Source: Paenibacillus sp. DCT19 (lineage in GTDB: Bacteria; Bacillota; Bacilli; Paenibacillales; Paenibacillaceae). Taken from it: a stretch of 64,000 nt of DNA. Position numbers and translations under genes: made by a program. Numbering within the stretch: the first letter of the stretch is position 1; every line of letters starts with the position of its first letter. Shown here one piece after another: positions 48,613 through 58,160 of the stretch. The DNA is taken from NCBI RefSeq assembly GCF_003268635.1, contig NZ_CP029639.1, positions 1,561,501-1,625,500 of the forward strand. The letters run 5' to 3'. The notes below the pieces were generated by a model. That model worked only from the letters and a program-made list of their open reading frames with translations. It was not told the DNA's origin and made no database searches.

Positions 48613-48652
48613 GCCGTACGCTGGTTCATGGTGTTTTTGCCATGGATTCTTT

Positions 48653-48694
48653 AAGAAGCGTCCGGGAGGCCTTGGTCCCCACGCTTCTTTTTTG
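48653..48694 (+). terminator. Riboswitch-controlled terminator
   Basis: AAGAAGCGT / ACGCTTCTT stem with inner GGGAGGCC / GGTCCC pairing and six T. Lies between the c-di-AMP aptamer and the next start codon, the usual off-switch position. Confidence 0.85.
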
Positions 48695-48722
48695 TTGTCT
48701 TTTCACGCTAAGGGAGGAACGA

Positions 48723-49121
48723 ATGATGGATAATGAGATGATTTTAGTAACTGCTCCGAACGAAGCGGGGCGCAAATTTATCAAACTATTGATGTACAAA
48801 AAAATGCCGTTTGCCGTTCTGACCAACAGTGCAGGGGAAGAGCGGAAACTCCGGAAGTTCGGGGTAGAGCATGTCATTCGCATGAACACGGCTGCGGCTG
48901 AAAAATGGTTTTTGCCTCAGAGCAGTGTAGGCAATGTTTTTATTTTCGAGAATAGTCTCAACTTGACCTGCCGTTATTTGCAGATCTGTCGTTCGTGGAC
49001 ATCTAAGTCACTGTGTGTGATTACTGAACAGAGCCATCCAAAAGGAATTTATCGAGGCATGGGTGCCGATCGGATTGTCTATTCATTAAACGGAGAAGTA
49101 GGCTTCCTACTTAACGGTTGA
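48723..49121 (+). CDS. Small Rossmann-type (TrkA-N/RCK-like) protein under c-di-AMP riboswitch
   Basis: 132 residues from ATG 48723 (AGGGAGGAACGA). It starts MILVTAPNEAGRKFIKLL after a short tail, with a Gly-containing loop of the type that binds NAD(P) or ADP; SAGEERKLRKFGVEHVIRMN and GADRIVYSLNGEVGFLLN resemble the RCK/TrkA-N repeat of potassium-channel regulators. It lacks the C-terminal RCK_C domain where c-di-AMP binds in KtrA. It has no membrane partner beside it. Regulation of potassium uptake is plausible from the riboswitch, but the family call is a fold-level guess. Confidence 0.65.
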   Translation: MMDNEMILVTAPNEAGRKFIKLLMYKKMPFAVLTNSAGEERKLRKFGVEHVIRMNTAAAEKWFLPQSSVGNVFIFENSLNLTCRYLQICRSWTSKSLCVITEQSHPKGIYRGMGADRIVYSLNGEVGFLLNG

Positions 49122-49213
49122 TGCTGCAACCGATGATTGCTCCCTTGTCAGGTGCCTGATATAATTGAAATAATAGATCATTAAACTTATGAACAAATGG
49201 TAAACGGAATTTT

Positions 49214-49249
49214 GAGGAGACTCATGCATGAAGTGGGTCTTCTTTTTTT
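49214..49249 (+). terminator. Terminator after the Rossmann-type gene
   Basis: AGGAGACTC / GGGTCTTCT hairpin (with G-T pairs) and seven T. Confidence 0.65.
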
Positions 49250-49302
49250 ATTGTTCAGGGGATGCAGCAAGAGTTTCCCATAGCTGACAAGGAGGAATAG
49301 AT

Positions 49303-49986
49303 GTGCCGGATGTACGTGGGTTAAAATGGTTGTTCTTCGATGTAGGAGATACGCTAGTAGACGAATGGGAGCCTGTAGACGATATTATCGGTCAGTTCGT
49401 GAGAGAAGCCTGTGCGCTTGGATATCCGGTGCAGATCGAGACTGTGCGGGAGATATTTGTCACCTGTTACCGAAACTACGAGCCGTGGCCAATGAAAGTG
49501 GCGATACGCACGTTGATTAGCGATGAACAGCATAGAGAGCAGATTCAGGCTAAATTGAAGTTTCGCAAAGAGCTTGAGCAGCCCTATGCGTGCGCAGGTT
49601 CAGTGCTCAAATCACTGTCACGGTTTTATCGCATTGGCATCATTGCTAATCAGAGTCCAGGTACGGAGGAACGGTTAGAGCGTTACGGATTGCGTAAGTA
49701 TGTGAATGTGCTTGCTTGCTCAGCTGAAGAAGGAGTGTCCAAGCCTGATCGTGAACTGTATGCGGTGGCATTGAAGCAAGCAGGGTGCAAGGCTGAGGAA
49801 GCGGTTATGATCGGAGATCGCATCGATAATGACATCGTTCCCGCGAAGAAGCTTGGAATGCGAACGATACGCATTTTACAGGGGTATGGACGGTTCCAGC
49901 CTGAGCTTGAAGATCAGGATCACCCGGATTGGACAGTTGATAATCTAGAGCAGCTTCTTCCTTTGCTTCTACCAGATCAAGACTAG
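49303..49986 (+). CDS. HAD-superfamily hydrolase
   Basis: 227 residues from GTG 49303 (AAGGAGGAATAGAT). Motif I FFDVGDTLVDEWE, motif II IIANQSPG, motif III KPDRELY, and motif IV MIGDRIDNDIVPAKKLGM place it in the HAD subfamily IA, with a helical cap. Likely a phosphatase of a small phosphorylated metabolite. Single gene with its own ribosome site and a shared terminator with mntH. Confidence 0.92.
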   Translation: MPDVRGLKWLFFDVGDTLVDEWEPVDDIIGQFVREACALGYPVQIETVREIFVTCYRNYEPWPMKVAIRTLISDEQHREQIQAKLKFRKELEQPYACAGSVLKSLSRFYRIGIIANQSPGTEERLERYGLRKYVNVLACSAEEGVSKPDRELYAVALKQAGCKAEEAVMIGDRIDNDIVPAKKLGMRTIRILQGYGRFQPELEDQDHPDWTVDNLEQLLPLLLPDQD

Positions 49987-50055
49987 GAGATATACTCCAA
50001 AATAAGATTTATAGCTGATGACCCTACTAGAGCATATCGTTCTAGAAAAGGATAA

Positions 50056-50111
50056 AAAAAGAGCCGACCCATTTCAAGTGAACATTTCACTTGGATGAGT
50101 GGGCTCTTTTT
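50056..50111. terminator. Bidirectional terminator between HAD gene and mntH
   Basis: AAAAAGAGCC ... CAAGTG / CACTTG ... GGGCTCTTTTT, long stem with T tails on both strands. Confidence 0.9.
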
Positions 50112-50118
50112 ATTTGAA

Positions 50119-51471
50119 TTAAAACAGCGCGATGGTCTGAATAATGAGGTACACATTCAGGACAACGATGACTGCAGCGATGATCCAGGACGTAATTTTC
50201 AACCACAGTTTGTTCGCGAATGCACCCATACTCTTCTTATCGCTCGTAAACATGACCAGCGGAATAACCGCAAAAGGAAGCTGTAAGGAAAGTACGACTT
50301 GGCTTAGGATCAACAGTTCCTCTGTTCCGTGCTCTCCTGCGATAGCGGTCACGATTACGGCAGGAATAATTGCAATCAGGCGAGTGACTAGACGTCGCAA
50401 CCATGCAGGGATTCGAATGTTAAGGAACCCTTCCATAACAATCTGTCCAGCGAGAGTACCGGTAAGTGTCGAGTTCTGACCTGATGCCAACAGGGCAACG
50501 CCGAAGAGAACACTTGCAACAGTGGTACCAAGCAGAGGTGTGAGCAGATGGTAAGCATCTGCAATCTCGGCAACCTGTGTCATACCGGCACTGTGGAATA
50601 CTGCCGCTGATACGATCAAGATCGCTGCGTTGATGAACAGCGCGAGTGTAAGTGCAATCGTGGAATCCATCGTTGTATAACGAATGGCTTCTTTTTTACC
50701 CTGCGGTGTCTGTTCGATCTGACGTGTCTGCACAATGGAGGAATGCAGATACAGGTTATGCGGCATGACGGTAGCTCCAATAATACCGATGGCAATATAG
50801 AGCATAGCCGGATTCTGAAGGATTTCAGTGCTAGGTACAAAACCGTGAAGCACTCCGCCCATATCGGGTTTTGCCAAGAACAGATCAATACCGAAACAAA
50901 GGGCGATAGTCGCCATAAGCACAATTACAAGGGTTTCGAGCGCACGGAAGCCTTTATTCTGTAACACTAAGATTAATAGTACGTCCACAGCTGTAATAAT
51001 CACGCCGTATAACATCGGAATGTTGAACAGCAGCTTCAAGGCAATAGCGGAACCAATAACTTCCGCGAGATCGGTGGCTGCAATGGCAAGTTCGCAGAGT
51101 ACCCAGAGCATAATAACCACCGGCATACTGAAGCGTTCACGACAGGCTTGAGCTAGATCGCGTCCTGTGACGATCCCGAGCTTACCCGCGAGTGATTGCA
51201 GCACAACAGCCATCAGGTTCGAGATCAGAATTACGGACAGTAGTGTATAACCAAACTGTGAACCACCTGCGATATCTGTTGCCCAGTTGCCGGGGTCCAT
51301 ATATCCAACAGCTACCAAGTAGCCTGGGCCAACAAAGGCGAGGAATTTTTTCCACCAAGCTGCGTTCTGAGGAACCTTCATGGAGTTGTGAGCTTCCCCG
51401 AGGGAAGGAGCCATTCCAGCCGTGGATAGTGATTCTCTGGAAGGGGCGTTAAACGGATTTCTTTTACTCAT
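50119..51471 (-). CDS. mntH: Nramp-family manganese/iron transporter MntH
   Basis: 450 residues with 11 predicted membrane segments. The metal-site motif [16 protein letters not shown] (Asp59-Pro-Gly-Asn62) in helix 1 and [15 protein letters not shown] (Met-Pro-His) in helix 6 define Nramp proteins that import Mn2+ (or Fe2+) with protons. The unusual Ser/Pro-rich N-terminus (~30 residues) precedes the first helix. CAGGTGATTATTGT precedes the ATG. No clear MntR operator was found upstream. Confidence 0.96.
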   Translation of the reverse strand: MSKRNPFNAPSRESLSTAGMAPSLGEAHNSMKVPQNAAWWKKFLAFVGPGYLVAVGYMDPGNWATDIAGGSQFGYTLLSVILISNLMAVVLQSLAGKLGIVTGRDLAQACRERFSMPVVIMLWVLCELAIAATDLAEVIGSAIALKLLFNIPMLYGVIITAVDVLLILVLQNKGFRALETLVIVLMATIALCFGIDLFLAKPDMGGVLHGFVPSTEILQNPAMLYIAIGIIGATVMPHNLYLHSSIVQTRQIEQTPQGKKEAIRYTTMDSTIALTLALFINAAILIVSAAVFHSAGMTQVAEIADAYHLLTPLLGTTVASVLFGVALLASGQNSTLTGTLAGQIVMEGFLNIRIPAWLRRLVTRLIAIIPAVIVTAIAGEHGTEELLILSQVVLSLQLPFAVIPLVMFTSDKKSMGAFANKLWLKITSWIIAAVIVVLNVYLIIQTIALF

Positions 51472-51810
51472 ACAATAATCACCTGACTTTGAAATAATGA
51501 TGTGACAACATGTGATATGTGATATATCTAAATTTTTATGTTTATACTTACATTGTACTCCTTCAATAATTTTTGTCTAGTGCAACTTTTATGTATTAAC
51601 ACAAAAATAAGCCGATGTCCCCATCGTGCGCATCTTTATATTACCCATCGATCAAAAATTTCAGCCTTTGAGCGTTATTTGCATGAAATTGAGAAAGATG
51701 TACAAGCTGAATATGAATCTAACATATGAATCCAATATGCGTTTCAAAATGAGCCAGAAGTTTAAAATGAATTGTAGGCAGCAAAAAAACAAAGTGAAGG
51801 AGAGATTCTA
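51472..51810. other. Intergenic region between mntH and ohr
   Basis: About 340 bases. Two open frames of ~60 codons (51538-51729, 51626-51811) exist on the plus strand but have no good ribosome site or family signature. The ohr ribosome site GAAGGAGAGATTCT closes the region; its promoter is not obvious. Confidence 0.45.
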
Positions 51811-52230
51811 ATGGAAGCTTTATATACAGCAACAGCAACAGTTAAAGGTGGACGTACAGGCTCAGTAACTTCTTCGGACGGCGTACTTCAGCATGATCTG
51901 AAAATGCCTAAAGAACTGGGTGGCTCTGGCGGTGAGGGAACGAACCCTGAACAGCTCTTTGCAGCGGGATATGGAGCATGTTACGAAAGTGCACTAGCTA
52001 ACGTGGCGCGCAAAGCAGGTGTGAAGCTGGAGAATGTGGTTGTAACAAGTAATGTATCCATTGGTAAAGACCCTTCGGATGATGGATTCCAACTTTCTGT
52101 GCGTCTGGATGTAAGTATGCCAGGCGTAGACCATAGTCAAGCAGAGGATCTCGCTCGCAAAGCTCATGACTTCTGCCCATACTCCAAAGCAACTCGTGGA
52201 AATATCGACGTTGTATTAAATGTAGTCTAA
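51811..52230 (+). CDS. ohr: Organic hydroperoxide resistance protein (Ohr)
   Basis: 139 residues. The two catalytic cysteines are Cys57 in AAGYGACYESAL and Cys122 in HDFCPYSKATRGN, the hallmark of Ohr/OsmC peroxidases, with GGEGTNPEQLFAA before the first. The protein reduces organic hydroperoxides in the cytosol using lipoylated partners. AAGGAGAG precedes the ATG. No OhrR repressor lies next to it. Confidence 0.96.
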   Translation: MEALYTATATVKGGRTGSVTSSDGVLQHDLKMPKELGGSGGEGTNPEQLFAAGYGACYESALANVARKAGVKLENVVVTSNVSIGKDPSDDGFQLSVRLDVSMPGVDHSQAEDLARKAHDFCPYSKATRGNIDVVLNVV

Positions 52231-52296
52231 CCAATACTTATAGGAAAAGACTTGATTTAAATAGCAGGTATATCTGATATCGATCTGCTATATAAG

Positions 52297-52325
52297 ACAA
52301 GCCCTGCTGGTAATCGGCAGGGCTT
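52297..52325 (+). terminator. Terminator after ohr
   Basis: AAGCCCTGC / GCAGGGCTT hairpin followed by TCTATTTC. Confidence 0.75.
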
Positions 52326-52458
52326 TCTATTTCAGTTTTGAGTAGCCTCTCTAATTAAATTGGCTGACGGTGCAGGAGATTGTAGGGTCAGGAGCGTACT
52401 CTTTTACATAATTATTCTCTTATTTCATGTGAGCTATCCTAAAAAGGGGAACGCAAAA

Positions 52459-52704
52459 ATGAGTATTGAAGAGATGATCGAAAGGCGGTTTGTATGTTCA
52501 AAGTGCCGAGGAACCGATTGTGATATTAAAGAAGTGTCGATGTCGGGAGCAGGTTTAAGCAAAGTATTTGATATCCAGCATAATCATTATTTGTTCATCA
52601 CGTGTACTTCCTGCGGATATGTAGAGGTGTTTGATCCGGATGTGCTCAAGGGAAAAAAACAAGGACAGGTAGGCACGATTCTGGATATTTTGTTTGGGGG
52701 ATAA
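52459..52704 (+). CDS. Small zinc-ribbon protein
   Basis: 81 residues from ATG 52459 (AAAGGGGAACGC before it). FVCSKCRGTDCDI and FITCTSCGYVEVFD provide four cysteines (CxxC ... CxxC) of a zinc ribbon; the remainder is hydrophilic. This resembles small nucleic-acid-binding zinc-ribbon proteins in Bacillales whose role is unknown. The earlier ATG at 52360 adds a hydrophobic stretch without ribosome site and is not used. Confidence 0.75.
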   Translation: MSIEEMIERRFVCSKCRGTDCDIKEVSMSGAGLSKVFDIQHNHYLFITCTSCGYVEVFDPDVLKGKKQGQVGTILDILFGG

Positions 52705-52856
52705 GATCACAAAAGGGTGATTGTAGGGAAGTGTTCCGGATTATTCCAGTTCAGGCGTAGCTACTTGAGTTGACATGGGCCTAAAATTTCTTTAATATGA
52801 CTTAGTACTGAGAAGTATCATTGCATGAACCAAATTTGAATTGACAGGTGATATCC

Positions 52857-53147
52857 ATGTCTTATAGACCGAAAATTGCACAATTGCAAGTAGCTAGCCA
52901 AAACGAAAAAGACGGATTGTATGAGTTTACAGTAAAACTCGAAGATGGTACACATTGTCGTGTGTTCTACTCCCGTTCCCCAGAATGGAAGTTGACTCAT
53001 ATCAGTCGTCTGCAAAAAACACCTTGTCCTGTATGCCGCAAAGATTTCATTTGTAAATGTATGGATCAGTGGTCAGAAGATCTGCATCACCAAATGATCG
53101 ATGAGCAATGGGTGGACAAAGGACTTGCTGAAGTAACTCAAAACTAA
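52857..53147 (+). CDS. Conserved small Cys-rich protein
   Basis: 96 residues from ATG 52857 (AGGTGATATCC). A beta-rich N-terminus (IAQLQVASQNEKDGLYEFTV) is followed by TPCPVCRKDFICKCMDQW, a CxxC plus CxC cluster likely to bind zinc. I do not recognise a characterised family. Its own terminator follows. Confidence 0.7.
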   Translation: MSYRPKIAQLQVASQNEKDGLYEFTVKLEDGTHCRVFYSRSPEWKLTHISRLQKTPCPVCRKDFICKCMDQWSEDLHHQMIDEQWVDKGLAEVTQN

Positions 53148-53184
53148 TTTCGTCTGATTTCGGGTGATTTGCCCAGACAGATAC

Positions 53185-53216
53185 GAGCGTAGGCACCGAG
53201 CCTACGCTCTTTTTCT
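53185..53216 (+). terminator. Terminator after the Cys-rich protein
   Basis: GAGCGTAGG / CCTACGCTC hairpin followed by TTTTTC. Confidence 0.9.
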
Positions 53217-53353
53217 ATTTTACTTTCCTTGATCAGAGTGTTAGGTCTGGATATATGTAATTCAGCGTTGCTAGATTTAGGGTACGCCCTAGTTGAACAT
53301 AGTCTAAAATGGGTAAGTTAGTCTGATAGCATCAACTTGAGGAGGCCTCCATT

Positions 53354-53782
53354 ATGACAGCTAAGGATATCAATCAGCATCAAGGACACCCCATTGTGCT
53401 CGTGGACGGCGTATGCCATTTCTGCCAGGGCATTACCAAATGGATTATTAAGCGTGATCCCGAAGGTAAATATCATTTTGCATCACTACAGTCCGATATT
53501 GCGAAGGAATTATTGCGGAAGGGCAATCTTTCGCCAGATCAGATGGATACGTTTGTGCTTATTGAAGATGGTGTATATTATACGCGCTCTACGGCAGCGC
53601 TTCGCTTAGCCAAAGGTCTCAAATTCCCATACCCATTGTTGTATGGCTTAATCATTGTTCCCAAATTCATACGTAATGCAGTATATAATCTGGTTGCTCG
53701 GAACCGTTATAAGTGGTTTGGTAAGGATGAGGCTTGTATGTTGCCGACACCAGAGATCAAAGAACGTTTCTTAGAAATGTAG
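53354..53782 (+). CDS. Thiol-disulfide oxidoreductase of the DCC family
   Basis: 142 residues. The DxxCxxC-type active site is LVDGVCHFCQGITKWI, followed by KYHFASLQSDIAKELL and the TRSTAALRLA segment of DUF393 (YuxK-like). The two cysteines suggest thiol redox activity; the biological substrate is unknown. GAGGAGGCCTCCATT is the ribosome-site region. The stop codon TAG overlaps the edge of repeat copy E. Confidence 0.92.
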   Translation: MTAKDINQHQGHPIVLVDGVCHFCQGITKWIIKRDPEGKYHFASLQSDIAKELLRKGNLSPDQMDTFVLIEDGVYYTRSTAALRLAKGLKFPYPLLYGLIIVPKFIRNAVYNLVARNRYKWFGKDEACMLPTPEIKERFLEM

Positions 53783-53950
53783 TTTAAAAAAATTGCTTTT
53801 GATTACGAATGATGCCTGTTGGCATCATCAGCATCGAATATGGAATTCAGCCGAAATGTCCGTTGCTCACGTAGGTCTGCCTACGCTCCGCTACTCCATT
53901 TCTAGCTTCATCCCATCTTCTCGGTACTGAAAACCAATCTTTTTAAACGC
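53782..53950 (+). repeat. Inverted-repeat element, copy E
   Basis: Same interior as copies A-D, but its ends read GTTTAAAAAAATTGCTTTT and CCAATCTTTTTAAAC, i.e. both arms changed in step relative to GTTCAAAAAG / CTTTTTGAAC. Starts at the last base of the preceding stop codon. Confidence 0.88.
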
Positions 53951-54035
53951 GGATATTTATCAAAAGCCTTCTTGATTAATAACGGGAAAAACTGGGTAAT
54001 AAATAAGGATTATATTTATTTGGGAGGAAATCAAC

Positions 54036-54914
54036 TTGAAGAAGTGGACTACATTAATTATCGGGGCAATATTATCCATCAGCTTGGCCGCGTGCGGAAA
54101 CGATACAGATAACAGTGCTGCAACGCCGCCAGCGAGCAATGAATCAACCAATGAAGCGACGAACGAGGGTACAGCAACTGATCAGCAGGAAACGGCAGCA
54201 ATCCCAACGCTAGATGAGTTAATTACCAAAACAAATGAAGCAACCACAGCGATGAAGAGCTTCACAACAGATGCAACGATCGACCAAAATCTGAAGCTTG
54301 AGGCTGGTGACCAGTCACAGGATCAAGAGGTTAAAACTTCGATGAAGATGGATATTATCAAAGATCCAATGATGATCTATCAAGAGATGAAGGTCGAAAT
54401 GGCTGGGCAGGAAGCACAGAATGTGAAGCAGTATATTACTTCGGATAATATCTACTCACAAGTCGGCGATCAGTGGATTACGATTCCTGAAGATCAGACC
54501 AAGGAATTGATTACACAGATGCAAGCAAGCATGAATCCGGAAGCGGAACTGGAGCAATTCAAAAAGATCGCTGAAGATACAAAGATTACAGAAGAAGGCG
54601 ACAATTATGTGATCAACGCTGACGTATCGGGTGACAATGTGAAAGAATTGGCCAAATCCGTCATGGAGCAAAATGGATCTGATGCTCAGACTCAAGCGAT
54701 GCTGGAGCAGATGAACATTACAAGCATGAAGATGAAGTATATGGTTAACAAAGAGACATATCTGCCTGCAGCTACCGATGTAACCATGGTAATGGAGATG
54801 GAGCAGAATGGACAAAAAGTAACCATGGACATGAAAATGAACTCCACCTTCTCCAACCATGACCAAGTAGAAGAGATTAAAGTTCCACAAGAAGCATTAG
54901 ATAGCGCGAAGTAA
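54036..54914 (+). CDS. DUF6612-type lipoprotein
   Basis: 292 residues. Signal peptide with lipobox SLAAC (Cys20), then a Thr/Asn/Glu-rich tether of ~40 residues. The body (TKTNEATTAMKSFTTDATID, QYITSDNIYSQVGDQWITIP) is a LolA-like beta-sheet fold as in DUF6612 lipoproteins of Firmicutes. No enzymatic motif. Likely a cell-envelope protein of unknown role. GGGAGGAAATCAACTT precedes the TTG/ATG region, start ATG-equivalent at 54036. Confidence 0.82.
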   Translation: MKKWTTLIIGAILSISLAACGNDTDNSAATPPASNESTNEATNEGTATDQQETAAIPTLDELITKTNEATTAMKSFTTDATIDQNLKLEAGDQSQDQEVKTSMKMDIIKDPMMIYQEMKVEMAGQEAQNVKQYITSDNIYSQVGDQWITIPEDQTKELITQMQASMNPEAELEQFKKIAEDTKITEEGDNYVINADVSGDNVKELAKSVMEQNGSDAQTQAMLEQMNITSMKMKYMVNKETYLPAATDVTMVMEMEQNGQKVTMDMKMNSTFSNHDQVEEIKVPQEALDSAK

Positions 54915-54969
54915 GCTAGCTGGGTGCTAAGTGGTGAGTAATCTTTAAGCCACACGAGTGTAATCAGAG

Positions 54970-55037
54970 GCATGTCTTAGCACAGTTCTGTGTGTGAACA
55001 TTATGTTTGCACACATCTGTGTAGGGCATGCTTTTTT
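54970..55037 (+). terminator. Long terminator after the DUF6612 gene
   Basis: GCATG ... CACAG ... TGTGT / ACACA ... CTGTG ... CATGC stem over a ~14-base loop, followed by six T. Confidence 0.75.
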
Positions 55038-55146
55038 ATTTGTGTCTATCTTTTCTGGTCATAGATCAGGAATGTATAGTAGAATTTATGTAAACGTTTA
55101 AGGGGAACTATAGCTTGCACGGTATCTCACGAGAGGGGATTCAGAA

Positions 55147-55530
55147 ATGATTCAATATGCACATTTACATCATGTCAGTCTGGCTGTACGTGATCTGGAG
55201 ATTGCGAAGCAATTTTACTCCGGACTACTGCAGATGCAGGAGATTGAACGCCCGCCTTTTCGCTCTACAGGCATATGGTATGCCATTGGCAGTCAGCAAC
55301 TGCATTTGCTGCAACATCCTGAAGGGCATACGCTGCGTGAAGCGGGGATTGATACGACGGATGGGCATTTTGCCATCTGGGTTACGAGCTATCAGGAAAC
55401 AATAGACTGGCTCACGAAGCAAGGCATTGAATACGAAGCGAGACCGGATAGTGTGGCTGGCTTTGCACAGATTTTTGTCCTTGATCCGGATCGTAACATT
55501 ATTGAGTTTGGCGCATTGTATAATTCTTAA
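55147..55530 (+). CDS. VOC-family (glyoxalase/bleomycin resistance) protein
   Basis: 127 residues. The VOC pattern is clear: LHHVSLAVRDLEIAKQFYSG with the first metal-binding His, QQLHLLQHPEG with the second, DGHFAIWVTSYQETIDWL and DPDRNIIEFGALY with the C-terminal Glu. Members are glyoxalases, dioxygenases or antibiotic-binding proteins; none can be chosen here. GAGAGGGGATTCAGAA precedes the ATG. Confidence 0.93.
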   Translation: MIQYAHLHHVSLAVRDLEIAKQFYSGLLQMQEIERPPFRSTGIWYAIGSQQLHLLQHPEGHTLREAGIDTTDGHFAIWVTSYQETIDWLTKQGIEYEARPDSVAGFAQIFVLDPDRNIIEFGALYNS

Positions 55531-55668
55531 TCATTGGCTGTATGAGAGATGTCCATATGAATCGCATGAGTTTTAGGTTAATTGCAGCTATAGGATGATT
55601 TGTATAAATCTCTTGCTCCCCCAGAAATTGTATGATATATTATCCATACATTCATAGCACGTGACGGA

Positions 55669-55719
55669 AGCACCGTCCATATGCTGCATGCTCATGCAGT
55701 CATTGGACGGTGCTTTTTT
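55669..55719 (+). terminator. Terminator before the Tad operon
   Basis: AGCACCGTCCA / TGGACGGTGCT stem with inner CTGCAT / ATGCAG pairing, followed by six T. Confidence 0.85.
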
Positions 55720-55747
55720 GTGCTTTTTTGCGGGGAGGGGAGAACAA

Positions 55748-56968
55748 TTGATTGTTCTAAAAGTAGTGCTTGCTTCTAAAGATCGAGAATATATCAGCGC
55801 CTGGTTAGATTTTGTGCAGGGGAGCTCAGCAGGCTCTGGTTTGCGATTCACAGCATTTTCACAATGGGAGCCCTTCAGAGAGCATATGCATGGACAGGGG
55901 GAGCGAGAGATACCCGATCTGGTCATCGCGGAGCCGGAGCTGCTGAACGCTTGGCTTAGTAGTGGTGGTGATACCTCGGGAATACCATGGTTAATGCTAA
56001 GTGAGGGAAATGATGAGGTACAGGAAGATAAACAGTTGATGAAATATCAACCTCTGCCCTCTTTGTTAGATGCGGTCATGAACGCATGCCGTCAGCCACG
56101 TCGCAAGAAGGCGCATCGACCAGGTCAGGATACTCTTTCTATTGGAGTCGTCTCTGCCTCAGGTGGAAGTGGGAAGACAGCAGTTGCTATGCATATGGCG
56201 AAGCAGTTAGGACTGGCTGGATATGCTGTGCTTTACCTTAACCTGGAGACGTTGGACAGTACGCAACCCTTCCTTGAGAAAGGTCTAACCCGAAGTCTAC
56301 AGCGTCAGCCTGATGCCGAAACGGGGCTGTCTCGACTTTTATATGATCTGAAGGTCAGCCGGAAAGAAACAGGGAAAGCGGTACAGTTGCAACCGCAGTC
56401 CAAAGGTGTAGATCATTATGTCCTCCGTCATGAAGGACTGAAGTCCGATGTATTCTGGCCTCTAACGAATCGCAAAGAGTTGCTGCAAATGTCCAAGGAG
56501 GATACCGCTAATCTCATTCAACACCTGACTCAATGTGGACAATACGACGTCATTATTCTAGATGGAGATTCAGGCTGGGATGGACGTAGTGAAGGGATCA
56601 TTGAAACAGCAGATACGTTCGTATGGCTTGTAGAAGACGATATTGCTGCGATGCATCGCTGGGGGCAATGGATACAGTACGCTGAGCGGGTGAAGCCAAA
56701 CTGGATTGAAGGCGTAATGGATCGTGCAAGATTCGTCGTGAACAAATATCGGGACAGTGTTGTGAATGCGACGCCAAGACCTGACCTGCATCTGGATGCC
56801 GTACTGCCCTATATTCCATCCTGGAGGCAGATTAGTCAGGAGGAGGTATTGCTTAGCTCACCGATCTTTCAGCGAGAAGTGAAAAGGCTATGCGCGCTGC
56901 TGATCCAGAATGGGGAGGAAGAGCTAACGCAGACAGATCGAATTCACCAGGGAGTGGGAGGACGCTAA
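55748..56968 (+). CDS. CpaE/TadZ-like pilus assembly ATPase
   Basis: 406 residues from TTG 55748 (GGAGGGGAGAACAA). Residues ~1-120 resemble the receiver-like N-terminal domain of TadZ/CpaE. From ~135 a MinD/ParA-type P-loop is visible: IGVVSASGGSGKTAVAMHMA, then IILDGDSGWDGRSEG as the switch region. TadZ/CpaE proteins localise the Tad pilus machine. First gene of the operon; its stop overlaps the start of the TadA/CpaF gene (TAATG). A terminator precedes it. Confidence 0.85.
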   Translation: MIVLKVVLASKDREYISAWLDFVQGSSAGSGLRFTAFSQWEPFREHMHGQGEREIPDLVIAEPELLNAWLSSGGDTSGIPWLMLSEGNDEVQEDKQLMKYQPLPSLLDAVMNACRQPRRKKAHRPGQDTLSIGVVSASGGSGKTAVAMHMAKQLGLAGYAVLYLNLETLDSTQPFLEKGLTRSLQRQPDAETGLSRLLYDLKVSRKETGKAVQLQPQSKGVDHYVLRHEGLKSDVFWPLTNRKELLQMSKEDTANLIQHLTQCGQYDVIILDGDSGWDGRSEGIIETADTFVWLVEDDIAAMHRWGQWIQYAERVKPNWIEGVMDRARFVVNKYRDSVVNATPRPDLHLDAVLPYIPSWRQISQEEVLLSSPIFQREVKRLCALLIQNGEEELTQTDRIHQGVGGR

Positions 56969-58149
56969 TGACAGACTCATCCCTTAATGATCTAAACCGA
57001 GAAGAACTGTTCCAGCATATGCGTCAGGAAGTAAGGGCTGGGCTAGATCTGACCTCATCCGCAGGAGACGAGGAGTTATGGCAGGGAATTGAGCGGAAAG
57101 TGCTCTCTGATCCGAATCTTCATGACCTGACATCTGGAGAGCGACATACGTTGGTACAACGGCTATATGACTCCTTCCGTGGGCTAGATATATTACAGCC
57201 GCTTGTGGATCATCCCGATATTACGGAAATTATGATTAATAGCCATAGGGAGATATTTGTAGAGCAAGCAGGTGAAGTTAGCCGGATTACACTTGAATTC
57301 GAATCCAAGGAACGGCTGGAGGACATCATCCAGATGATTGTGTCTGGGGTAAACCGAATTGTTAACGAGTCTTCTCCAATCGTTGATGCCAGGCTTAAGG
57401 ATGGTTCACGTGTCAATATCGTATTGCCACCCATCGCCTTGAAAGGGCCTACGATGACGATTCGTAAATTTCCAAGTGAGCCGCTGACAATGTTGAATCT
57501 GATTCAGAAGGGCGCATTGCATGAAGAGGCAGCAGAATTATTACAACAGTTGGTACGTAGTAAGCACAATATTTTTATCGGTGGCGGTACGGGTTCAGGC
57601 AAAACCACGTTCCTTAATGCATTATCTCAGTTCATTCCCGCTGATGAGCGGATTATTACGATTGAGGATTCGGCAGAGCTACAGATTGTGACGGTACCTA
57701 ACCTCGTTTCTATGGAGACACGTAATGCCAACACCGAAGGTAAGGGTGAGATATCGATTCGGGATCTAATCAAGTCTTCTCTACGGATGAGACCCAATCG
57801 TATTGTCATAGGTGAGGTTCGGGGTGCGGAGGCGCTAGATATGTTACAGGCCATGAACACAGGTCATGATGGTAGCTTGAGCACGGGTCATGCCAATAAT
57901 ATTCGCGATATGATCAGCAGGCTGGAGACGATGGTACTTAGTGGTGCAGACCTTCCGATTGCTGTTGTGCGGCAGCAGATTAGCTCGGCGATCGATATCT
58001 TTGTGCATTTGTCCAGACTACGTGATCGTTCACGTAGAGTAACTGAGATTAGTGAGGTTATGGGTATAGAGAACGGGGAAGTAGTGCTTAATCCTTTGTT
58101 TCGATTCCAGGAGCAAGAAGAACGTGAAGGGAAGATTATTGGGGACTGA
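56968..58149 (+). CDS. TadA/CpaF-family pilus assembly ATPase
   Basis: 393 residues from ATG 56968, coupled to the preceding stop. Walker A is [16 protein letters not shown], Asp box TIEDSAEL, Walker B and His box in [21 protein letters not shown]. This is the hexameric secretion ATPase that drives Flp pilus extension (and retraction in some Tad systems). It follows CpaE and precedes the two TadB/TadC genes. Confidence 0.96.
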   Translation: MTDSSLNDLNREELFQHMRQEVRAGLDLTSSAGDEELWQGIERKVLSDPNLHDLTSGERHTLVQRLYDSFRGLDILQPLVDHPDITEIMINSHREIFVEQAGEVSRITLEFESKERLEDIIQMIVSGVNRIVNESSPIVDARLKDGSRVNIVLPPIALKGPTMTIRKFPSEPLTMLNLIQKGALHEEAAELLQQLVRSKHNIFIGGGTGSGKTTFLNALSQFIPADERIITIEDSAELQIVTVPNLVSMETRNANTEGKGEISIRDLIKSSLRMRPNRIVIGEVRGAEALDMLQAMNTGHDGSLSTGHANNIRDMISRLETMVLSGADLPIAVVRQQISSAIDIFVHLSRLRDRSRRVTEISEVMGIENGEVVLNPLFRFQEQEEREGKIIGD

Positions 58150-58160
58150 TACAGGTTGGC

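Noticed and set aside
51472..51560. MntR operator upstream of mntH
   Set aside because: No sequence close to the Bacillus MntR palindrome is present.
51538..51811. Two short overlapping open frames before ohr, possibly an ohrR remnant
   Set aside because: No MarR-family motif and no ribosome site could be found.
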